Origin: an uncultured Collinsella sp.
GTDB taxonomy: Bacteria; Actinomycetota; Coriobacteriia; Coriobacteriales; Coriobacteriaceae
Reading direction: 5' to 3'
Assembly (NCBI GenBank): GCA_900550835.1
Contig: URTP01000123.1
Location: 1 to 5,892, forward strand
Length of the DNA: 5,892 bases
The notes beneath the pieces were generated by a model. The model saw nothing but the letters and a program-made list of their open reading frames with translations, did no database searches and was not told the origin of the DNA. The position numbers and the translations under genes were made by a program. Shown piece by piece: positions 1 to 5,447 of the stretch; the stretch's first letter is position 1; each line of letters opens with the position of its first letter.

Positions 1-1
1 A

Positions 2-2062
2 CTGGGCTGCATCCACATCAGCAGCGCTTGGTATGTGCAAAAGCGCTTTGACCTGTCCAAGCCCGCCGCATTCCTGCTTTCCCTCTCGTTCACGTTTTGC
101 AGCTGGACCATCAGCAACCTGCGCAACCCTCTCTGGATCGATTGCCTCATCCTGCTGCCCATCTGCGCCTACGGATGCCACGAGCTCATCCGCAAGCGGC
201 GCATGATCCGCCTCGTCATCGCAACCGCGCTCAATGTCATGTTCTGCTGGTATACGGCCTACATCAGCATCCTGTTCCTCTGCATCTTCGTATTGATCGA
301 ATTTGTCGATTATGTTGCAGAAAAAGGATTTAGCTGGAAGCTCATGCTCGATCGGGCCCTGCGATTCGCCGGGGCCATCGCGCTTGGACTGCTTCTGTCC
401 GCCTGGACCTTTTTGCCGACCATCCTTGCCATGTCCAAGGGTGGTCCCGTTCTAGCACTCGGCCCCCTACTTAAAACCAGCCTCAAGTCGGTCATCAGGG
501 GCTTTCTTCCCTGCATGTGGGTAAGCAACGAAAGCACACCGCAGTTCTATTGCGGCATCATCATGATGCTGCTTGCGGTGAGCCTGCTGGTTAACCGCAC
601 GGTTTCAATCAAGACGCGCATCGCAACACTCGTCGTCACGATAATCCTGGTTGCAAGCTCCGTTTTGAGCCCGCTCGAGCACATCTGGTGCGGCATGCGC
701 GTTCCCAACGGCTTCTACTCGCGCACGGCTTTTTTGCTGAGCTTCTTTGCGCTGTGGGCTGCAGGACACGCGCTGCAGGCGCTCAAAAACCAGCCCAAAT
801 TGCGTCAAGCCTATCGCCCCGTCGTCATCATGCCCCTCCTGGCACTAACCGCCATTGAGTTGTTTGCCAACGCCCATGTTATGTGGAACCAGCTGTACAC
901 AGGCTATTCCGAAAAAGCCAACAGCGCCTATGTCGCCACCGCAACCGACACTATCACGACCATTCAAGACCAGACTTCGGCGTCGTTCTATCGCATTGAC
1001 CGCACAACCACACGCGTCGACAGCGCCGCCCTCAACGAAGGCTTGGCGCTTGGGTACAACCAGTTGTCTTCGTATTCGTCTGCCAACAACCCGCAGGCCA
1101 TCGCACTGCTCAACTCCCTTGGATACAGCAGCGTCGGCGAATTCTCGACCCGTTATGCCGAGCCCATTCTTGCCGTTGATGCCCTGTTGGGAGTCAAGTA
1201 CGCCATCGCCGAGCACGCGCCTTCGGGATACGCGGCAATGACTGAAATAGCCGATACAGCAAGTGCGGTGTACGAGAACCCCTATGCGCTCAGCGTTGGT
1301 GTCATGGCATCCAATGACATTCAAAACTGCACGTTGAAGGGCGAGAACCCCTTCGAAAAGCAAAACGACCTCTACAGCAAAATCCTGGGCCGCGAGGTAA
1401 TGCTCTATACCAAAATCGAGGCCAAAAACACGGAGGATGACGAGAACTTAAGGCAGTGGAACGCCACCGTGCCGTCGGGTTCCATCGGGTATCTCTACAT
1501 CAACAAAGATGCGACCGCCGGCAGTTATTGGCCCGTCACCCTTACCATCGACCAGCGAACGATCGGAAACGAGGCCTGGAGATTCGACAATAATATCCGC
1601 CAGATTGCGGATGCATCGGACTCCCCGAGTCAGCATACGGTGTCAATCGGAGTCGCAGAGGGCTATACAGACATGCCCCAAGACAATGAGCCGGTCTTTT
1701 ACGCCCTCAATCTGGACGTTTTCGAGCAGATTATTAACGAGCTTAAGATGAGCGAATTTGTTCCGACGGTTTTTGAGGACGGAAGGATCGAAGGCGAGTA
1801 TACCGCCAAGGATGACGGCAACCTACTGCTGAGCGTTCCGTACGATGAGGGCTGGAACGTAACGGTAAACGGAACCGCCACAGAACTAACGCCCGCCGCC
1901 GATAAGGGCTTGTCATCCCTGAACATGCAGAAAGGCGCGAATAGGATCGTGATGACCTACAAGACTCCGGGCGCCCTTGCGGGGCTTGCAGTGAGTCTGG
2001 CGACCGCCGCCGCCCTTGTTGCAGCGGGGCTATTCACCAGGCAAAAGAAAAGCCGCCGTTAA
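2..2062 (+). CDS. yfhO: YfhO-family polytopic membrane protein, 5'-truncated by the window edge
   Basis: The frame is open from the first complete codon (base 2) to TAA at 2060-2062, giving 686 residues. YfhO proteins are usually about 850 residues, so the start and roughly the first 150-200 residues lie before the window; the GTG at 35 is internal, with no ribosome site. The N-terminal half (nt 60-880) has about eight hydrophobic segments, for example around nt 65-115, 128-180, 206-300, 350-430, 545-590, 615-665, 725-785 and 815-870. A long soluble, presumably extracytoplasmic, region follows. It carries features I associate with YfhO: YENPYALSVGVM near nt 1271, ENPFEKQNDLYSKILG near 1345-1390, and YDEGWNVTVNG near 1840. 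A last membrane segment (about nt 1963-2037) ends in the basic tail QKKSRR. In Firmicutes YfhO-type proteins are linked to glycosylation of lipo- or wall teichoic acids; the substrate here is unknown. It converges with the rhamnose operon. Confidence 0.88.
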   Translation: MGCIHISSAWYVQKRFDLSKPAAFLLSLSFTFCSWTISNLRNPLWIDCLILLPICAYGCHELIRKRRMIRLVIATALNVMFCWYTAYISILFLCIFVLIEFVDYVAEKGFSWKLMLDRALRFAGAIALGLLLSAWTFLPTILAMSKGGPVLALGPLLKTSLKSVIRGFLPCMWVSNESTPQFYCGIIMMLLAVSLLVNRTVSIKTRIATLVVTIILVASSVLSPLEHIWCGMRVPNGFYSRTAFLLSFFALWAAGHALQALKNQPKLRQAYRPVVIMPLLALTAIELFANAHVMWNQLYTGYSEKANSAYVATATDTITTIQDQTSASFYRIDRTTTRVDSAALNEGLALGYNQLSSYSSANNPQAIALLNSLGYSSVGEFSTRYAEPILAVDALLGVKYAIAEHAPSGYAAMTEIADTASAVYENPYALSVGVMASNDIQNCTLKGENPFEKQNDLYSKILGREVMLYTKIEAKNTEDDENLRQWNATVPSGSIGYLYINKDATAGSYWPVTLTIDQRTIGNEAWRFDNNIRQIADASDSPSQHTVSIGVAEGYTDMPQDNEPVFYALNLDVFEQIINELKMSEFVPTVFEDGRIEGEYTAKDDGNLLLSVPYDEGWNVTVNGTATELTPAADKGLSSLNMQKGANRIVMTYKTPGALAGLAVSLATAAALVAAGLFTRQKKSRR

Positions 2063-2077
2063 AGAACGGCGGCTTTT
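2048..2077. terminator. Bidirectional intrinsic terminator between yfhO and rfbCD
   Basis: Bases 2048-2060 (AAAAGCCGCCGTT) and 2065-2077 (AACGGCGGCTTTT) are perfect reverse complements, making a 13-bp stem with the four-base loop AAAG. The GC-rich core is flanked by A4 on one side and T4 on the other, so each strand reads as a hairpin ending in a U run. It lies between two convergent genes: the yfhO stop codon (2060-2062) is in the top of the stem and loop, and the rfbCD stop codon is 23 bases beyond it. It probably terminates both transcripts. The U tract is short (four bases), so efficiency is uncertain. Confidence 0.85.
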
Positions 2078-2099
2078 ACTCTCGAAAAGTTAATAGCGG

Positions 2100-3554
2100 C
2101 TAGAGCGTCTTGAGGTACTCCCCCAGCTCTTCCTCCCAGTCGGGCATGTGGAACCCGACCGACTCGAGTTTGGACAGGTCGAGCGCGGAGTGGACCGGGC
2201 GCGGGGCGACGGGGCCGGCGGCATTCGCGTAGTAGTCGGCGGTCGACACCGGCACGACCTTGTCGCCATTGCCGTTGGCGGCCTCGAAGACGGCGCAGGC
2301 GATGTCCGCCCAGGACCTCACGGCACCGGAGCCGGTGCAGTCGTAGGTACCGTAGGGGGCGTGCGAGCCCAGCACGTGGAAGATGGCCTCGGCCATGTCG
2401 CGCGTGAAGGTCAGGCGTCCCAGCTGGTCGTCCACGACGGTGACCTTGTCCAGCTTGTCCTCGGGGTCGGCGACGCGGTCGGAGAGGCCCTTCATGGTCT
2501 TGACGAAGTTGTGGCCCTCGCCGATGACCCAGGAGCTGCGCATGACGTAGTGGCGCGGGCACCCGGCCACGGCGATGTCGCCGGCGGCCTTGGTCTGGCC
2601 GTAGACGGACAGCGGGCTGAATGGCTCCTCCTCGTCATGCACCTCCTCGGTGCCGTCGAAGACGTAGTCGGAGGACACGTGCACGAGCGTGATCCCGTGC
2701 CCGGCGCAGGCGCGTGCGAGAAGCGCGGGCCCCGTCGCGTTGGCCTTCCAGGCGGTCACGCGGCCCTCGGGGGTCTCGGCCCTGTCCACGGCCGTGTAGG
2801 CGCCGCAGTTGATCACGGTGCCGTAGAGCGACCAGTCGTACTGTGCGTATGCCTCCGGGTCGGACATGTCGAAGGTGTCGATGTCGCAGAAGTCGAAGTC
2901 CTTGGCGATGCCGCGCCCCTCGGCGAGCGCGCGCACCGCGCGGCCCAGCTGGCCGTCGCAGCCGGTGACGAGGGTGCGCTTCGGCGCCATGGGGACGACG
3001 TCCTTGAGCATCGGGTGGTTGAGGTCGGCCTCGGAGACGGTGGCCTCCTCCAGCGGGATCGGCCACTCGATGGCGAGCTCGGGGTCGGCGAGGTTCACGA
3101 AGGTGTAGGTCCTCTTGAGCTCCAGCGACCAGTGGGCGTCCACCAGGTAGGTGTAGGCGGTGCCGTCCTCCAGCGCCTGGAAGGAGTTGCCCACGCCGCG
3201 CGGGACGTAGATGGCCTTCGACGGGTCGAGCGTGCAGGTGAACACCTTCCCGTAGGTGGCGCTGCCCTCGCGCAGGTCAACCCAGGCGCCGAAGACGCTG
3301 CCTCGCGCCACGGAGATGAACTTGTCCCAGGGCTCGGCGTGGATGCCGCGGGTGACGCCGCGGCTGTCGTTGTAGGAGATGTTGTTCTGGACGACGCGGA
3401 GGTCCGGGATGCCGAGTTCGGTCATCTTGGCGCGCTGCCAGTTCTCCTTGAACCAGCCGCGCGAGTCGCCGTGGACGGCCAGGTCGACGACCATCAGGCC
3501 CTCGATGCCGGTCTCGGCCACGGAGAGGTCCTTCTCGAATGCGATGTCTGCCAT
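2100..3554 (-). CDS. rfbCD: Bifunctional dTDP-4-dehydrorhamnose 3,5-epimerase / dTDP-4-dehydrorhamnose reductase (RfbC-RfbD fusion)
   Basis: This 484-residue protein carries the last two steps of dTDP-L-rhamnose synthesis. Residues about 10-188 are an RmlC cupin epimerase: HGDSRGWFKENW (28-39), RGIHAEPWDK (69-78) with the likely catalytic His72, VPRGVGNSFQ (118-127), probable catalytic Tyr136, and NLADPELAIEW (154-164) with Asp157 as the likely His partner. After a short linker (about 180-193), residues 194-484 are an RmlD reductase of the extended SDR type: the NADPH-binding GCDGQLG (198-204), VSSDYVFDG (293-301), the catalytic pair Tyr318/Lys322 in YGQTK, and SSWVIGEGHNFV. I chose ATG at 3554 rather than the in-frame GTG/ATG-type start at 3623 because AGGAGGGG (3570-3563) sits 8 bases before it, and the extra 23 residues would overlap rfbB by 55 bases and resemble nothing. 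The stop TAG (2102-2100) lies just past the shared terminator. Fusion of these enzymes occurs in some Actinobacteria. Confidence 0.95.
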   Translation of the reverse strand: MADIAFEKDLSVAETGIEGLMVVDLAVHGDSRGWFKENWQRAKMTELGIPDLRVVQNNISYNDSRGVTRGIHAEPWDKFISVARGSVFGAWVDLREGSATYGKVFTCTLDPSKAIYVPRGVGNSFQALEDGTAYTYLVDAHWSLELKRTYTFVNLADPELAIEWPIPLEEATVSEADLNHPMLKDVVPMAPKRTLVTGCDGQLGRAVRALAEGRGIAKDFDFCDIDTFDMSDPEAYAQYDWSLYGTVINCGAYTAVDRAETPEGRVTAWKANATGPALLARACAGHGITLVHVSSDYVFDGTEEVHDEEEPFSPLSVYGQTKAAGDIAVAGCPRHYVMRSSWVIGEGHNFVKTMKGLSDRVADPEDKLDKVTVVDDQLGRLTFTRDMAEAIFHVLGSHAPYGTYDCTGSGAVRSWADIACAVFEAANGNGDKVVPVSTADYYANAAGPVAPRPVHSALDLSKLESVGFHMPDWEEELGEYLKTL

Positions 3555-3562
3555 CTGTCTAT

Positions 3563-3570
3563 CCCCTCCT
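3563..3570 (-). promoter_or_regulatory. Ribosome binding site of rfbCD, overlapping the rfbB stop codon
   Basis: On the - strand the sequence TAGGAGGGG runs from 3571 to 3563. Its first three bases are the rfbB stop codon TAG (3571-3569), and the AGGAGGGG that follows is a strong Shine-Dalgarno sequence placed 8 bases before the ATG at 3554. This decides the rfbCD start and suggests that ribosomes finishing rfbB can reinitiate on rfbCD, keeping the two products in step. Confidence 0.85.
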
Positions 3571-4588
3571 ACTGGCCCTGTGCGCGGTAGCGGGCCTCGG
3601 TGGCCTCCTTGGCCGGGCGCCACCAGGGCTCGTTGGCCACGTACCAGTCGATCGTCTGCTTGAGCCCCTCGGCGAAGTCGGTGTGCGCCGGCCTCCAGCC
3701 GAGCTCGCGCTGGAGCTTCGTGCTGTCGATGGCGTAGCGGCGGTCGTGGCCGGGGCGGTCGGCGACCCAGTCGAAGTCCTCGGGGTCCTTCCCCATCGCC
3801 TCCAGGATCATGCGCAGCACGGTGATGTTGTTCTTCTCCCCATTGGCGCCGATGAGGTATGTCTCCCCCGTGCGGCCCTTGGTCAGGATGTCCCAGACGG
3901 CCGAGGAGTGGTCCTCGGTGTGGATCCAGTCGCGGACGTTCTCGCCCTTCCCGTAGAGCTTCGGCTTGACCCCGTCGACGATGTTCGTGATCTGGCGCGG
4001 GATGAACTTCTCCACGTGCTGGTAGGGTCCGTAGTTGTTGGAGCAGTTGGAGATCGTGGTGCGCAGGCCGTAGGTGCGGGTCCAGGCGCGGACCAGCATG
4101 TCAGAGGACGCCTTGGTGCTCGAGTACGGGCTGCTCGGGTGATACGGCGTCTCCTCGGTGAACTTGGCCGGGTCGTCGAGCGCCAGGTCGCCGTAGACCT
4201 CGTCGGTGGAGACGTGGTGGTAGCGGATGCCGTACTTGCGGACGGCCTCCAGCAGGCGGAAAGTGCCCTCCACGTTGGTGCGCAGGAACGGCTCGGGGTC
4301 GGCGATGGAGTTGTCGTTGTGGCTCTCTGCGGCGTAGTGCACGATGGCGTCGTGGCCCGGGACGATGCGGTCCAGCAACTCCGCGTCGCAGATGTCGCCC
4401 ACGACGAGCTCCACGCGGTCGGAGGGCAGGCCCGCGATGTTCTCGGGGTTGCCGGCGTAGGTCAGCTTGTCCAGGACGGTGACGTGGACGCCCGGGTGGT
4501 TGTCCACGACGTAGTGCACGAAGTTGCTGCCGATGAAGCCGCAGCCGCCCGTGACGATGATGTTCTTGGGTTCAAAGATCTCAGACAT
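3569..4588 (-). CDS. rfbB: dTDP-glucose 4,6-dehydratase
   Basis: This enzyme converts dTDP-glucose to dTDP-4-keto-6-deoxyglucose, the second step of dTDP-L-rhamnose synthesis, in the cytoplasm with bound NAD. The 339 residues match the usual family length. It is an extended SDR: the NAD-binding TGGCGFIGSNF (13-23), HYAAESHNDNS (84-94), the catalytic triplet Thr128-Asp129-Glu130 in VSTDEVYGD, the catalytic Tyr155/Lys159 in YSSTK, NNYGPYQHVEKFIPR (184-198) and RDWIHTEDHSSAVW (219-232). The stretch AAESHNDNS, where enterobacterial RmlB has AAESHVDRS, and the RDWIHTEDHSS segment resemble the streptococcal enzyme as I remember it. The ATG at 4588 is preceded by AAGGAG (4598-4593) at a short 4-base spacing. 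It starts 12 bases after the small gene upstream and ends 14 bases before rfbCD, so the three are cotranscribed. The strong GC bias matches rfbA and rfbCD. Confidence 0.97.
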   Translation of the reverse strand: MSEIFEPKNIIVTGGCGFIGSNFVHYVVDNHPGVHVTVLDKLTYAGNPENIAGLPSDRVELVVGDICDAELLDRIVPGHDAIVHYAAESHNDNSIADPEPFLRTNVEGTFRLLEAVRKYGIRYHHVSTDEVYGDLALDDPAKFTEETPYHPSSPYSSTKASSDMLVRAWTRTYGLRTTISNCSNNYGPYQHVEKFIPRQITNIVDGVKPKLYGKGENVRDWIHTEDHSSAVWDILTKGRTGETYLIGANGEKNNITVLRMILEAMGKDPEDFDWVADRPGHDRRYAIDSTKLQRELGWRPAHTDFAEGLKQTIDWYVANEPWWRPAKEATEARYRAQGQ

Positions 4589-4600
4589 TATTCTCCTTAT

Positions 4601-4831
4601 TTACGCAGCTTGCTGCTCAAGGCGCGCCACAAGCTGCTCTTCGGAATGGACAAACTCAAACGGTTCGTACTCGCCATATGCGGAGGGACGACTGATGGTA
4701 ACGAGCTGAAGGTCAGAGGTGCCAAAACGACCCTGCACCCTTCGCATCATCTCAATAAGCTCCTTGCCCGGCTTAACGGCCATCACCAGCGAACCTTGCT
4801 TAGAAAACCACTTAGCAACCAGATAGCGCAT
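4601..4831 (-). CDS. Small protein of unknown function, partner of the RelA/SpoT-domain gene
   Basis: This gene encodes 76 residues beginning MRYLVAKWF and ending LVARLEQQAA. I do not recognise a named family with certainty. The pattern YLVAK near the N-terminus and LVTISRPSAYGEYEPFEFV in the middle reminds me of small conserved hypothetical proteins in Gram-positive bacteria, but I cannot verify that. The likely fold is a compact alpha/beta domain: strand (2-8), strand and helix (about 14-34), strand (about 41-46), then strand and C-terminal helix (about 56-75). There is no signal peptide or membrane segment. The ATG at 4831 is chosen over 4864 because GAGGGGAG lies 7 bases before it; the upper start has no comparable site. 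Its first 20 bases overlap the end of the RelA-like gene, so translation is probably coupled. By position it could be an antitoxin or regulator of that enzyme, which is inference only. By hand count GC is about 55%, between its two neighbours. Confidence 0.75.
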   Translation of the reverse strand: MRYLVAKWFSKQGSLVMAVKPGKELIEMMRRVQGRFGTSDLQLVTISRPSAYGEYEPFEFVHSEEQLVARLEQQAA

Positions 4832-5423
4832 CAGCCAACTCCCCTCTGAACTCAGCTTCATCATGAATCAAACCGGCCTCGTAACGCATTCGCAAGAAGG
4901 CACCGATCGACGAATCAACGGTCTTCTTATACAAATACTTGTGAAGCCAGTTATTTAACTGCCTATCAAAGAAGGTATTGTACTGAAGCTCTATCGGATA
5001 ACAGCGAGCTTCACGCACATAATAGAGATGAACGCCACGATAACCGTCATCTATGGCTTTTCCAGCAGATAGATTAACAACTTTAAAATCAGAACTGCTT
5101 AACGCAAGAACGGATTCATAAGAATCAACAATGGATCGAAAGCCGAGCAAGTCATTAAAGACCTTACGCACTTGATGATCGGGCCAATAACGGTCCAGCT
5201 TAAGCTTGATAGACTGAAGAGATTTAATTCGACTGTCTATAGGCAAGTCAACCAATGCCGATTGGCCTTGATACCACTCATTAGCTCTAAAGAGCTCAGC
5301 AAGCAGAAGGTCCCGATCAAAATAATGTAGGTTCTTCTTAAGCGATATCCCCAGCTCGCTTTTATAAGAAAGGGATGAGAGCAACTCGACGGAGAGGCCA
5401 TCGCGCTCCAGAATATCGGTCAT
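4812..5423 (-). CDS. RelA/SpoT-domain nucleotidyltransferase (small alarmone synthetase-like, possible toxSAS)
   Basis: The 203-residue protein matches the RelA/SpoT synthetase fold, which transfers pyrophosphate from ATP to a nucleotide (or, in some toxins, to tRNA). Aligning by eye: RIKSLQSIKLKL (65-76) corresponds to the R-x-K substrate-binding segment, NDLLGFRSIVD (90-100) holds the metal-binding Asp91, DDGYRGVHLYYV (125-136) matches NGYxxxH with Tyr128 and His132, and PIELQYNTFFDRQLNNWLHKYLY (143-165) holds Glu145 and Gln147. The Lys usually just before NGY and the Arg of the usual ExQxRT are not conserved (Ile124 and Asn149). There is no HD hydrolase, TGS or ACT domain, and the length is typical of single-domain synthetases. 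ATG 5423 is preferred to GTG 5426 because AAAGGGG ends 7 bases before it. The gene lies 24 bases after rfbA and overlaps the small gene by 20 bases. Its GC (about 33-52% in sampled 60-base lines) is far below that of rfbA and rfbB, suggesting transfer. Catalytic activity, product and toxicity are unproven. Confidence 0.82.
   Translation of the reverse strand: MTDILERDGLSVELLSSLSYKSELGISLKKNLHYFDRDLLLAELFRANEWYQGQSALVDLPIDSRIKSLQSIKLKLDRYWPDHQVRKVFNDLLGFRSIVDSYESVLALSSSDFKVVNLSAGKAIDDGYRGVHLYYVREARCYPIELQYNTFFDRQLNNWLHKYLYKKTVDSSIGAFLRMRYEAGLIHDEAEFRGELADALSGC
4839..4846 (-). promoter_or_regulatory. Ribosome binding site of the small gene, inside the RelA-like coding sequence
   Basis: GAGGGGAG reads on the - strand from 4846 to 4839, 7 bases before the ATG at 4831. 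It lies within the last codons of the RelA/SpoT-domain gene, whose stop is at 4814-4812. It fixes the start at 4831 rather than the in-frame ATG pair at 4864/4861 and provides for coupled translation of the two proteins. Confidence 0.7.
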
Positions 5424-5430
5424 CACTCAT

Positions 5431-5437
5431 CCCCTTT
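5431..5437 (-). promoter_or_regulatory. Ribosome binding site of the RelA/SpoT-domain gene
   Basis: AAAGGGG reads on the - strand from 5437 to 5431, in the 24-base gap after the rfbA stop codon. It is 7 bases from the ATG at 5423 but only 4 from the in-frame GTG at 5426, so ATG is the better start. A third candidate, the ATG at 5430, is in another frame and abuts the site. Confidence 0.6.
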
Positions 5438-5447
5438 CACCAGGCAA

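Larger units (their letters stand above)
4589..5447. other. Low-GC two-gene insert within the dTDP-rhamnose operon
   Basis: This segment separates rfbA from rfbB and holds only the RelA/SpoT-domain gene, the small gene and their ribosome sites. Hand counts on single 60-base lines give about 33-52% GC across the RelA-like gene and 53-60% across the small gene, against 67-77% in rfbB and rfbCD. The change is sharp just after the rfbA stop codon. I see no transposase, integrase, terminal inverted repeats or target duplication at either edge, and no terminator, so the rfb genes downstream appear to be read through it. Confidence 0.6.

Noticed and set aside
35..37. GTG at 35 as the start of the yfhO gene
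   Set aside because: The frame is open back to the window edge, the preceding codons read as membrane-protein sequence, and the family is much longer. The true start is outside the window.
2059..2562. An Arg/Pro-rich 167-codon open frame on the - strand overlapping the 3' end of rfbCD
   Set aside because: It is a frame-shifted reading of rfbD, extremely rich in Arg, and runs through the terminator.
2148..3590. A 480-codon open frame on the + strand opposite rfbCD
   Set aside because: It is the antisense shadow of a high-GC gene. The protein is monotonous Val/Gly/Asp/His, has no family motifs, and lies wholly opposite a gene with complete catalytic motifs.
3555..3623. A 23-residue N-terminal extension of rfbCD starting at 3623
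   Set aside because: It would overlap the end of rfbB by 55 bases, has no ribosome site at the right distance, and is unlike any RfbC N-terminus. The ATG at 3554 has a strong site.
3539..4849. A 436-codon open frame on the + strand opposite rfbB and part of the small gene
   Set aside because: It has the same Val/Gly/Asp-rich shadow composition and changes character at about 4590, exactly where rfbB ends, showing that it only mirrors the opposite strand's codon bias.
4832..4864. An 11-residue N-terminal extension of the small gene (start at 4864)
   Set aside because: No purine-rich ribosome site lies at a suitable distance before 4864, whereas the ATG at 4831 has GAGGGGAG 7 bases upstream.
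5223..5251. Possible internal promoter on the - strand (TTGACT at 5251-5246)
   Set aside because: The best -10 candidate about 17 bases on, ATTAAA or TTAAAT, matches poorly, and in an AT-rich stretch such partial matches are expected by chance.
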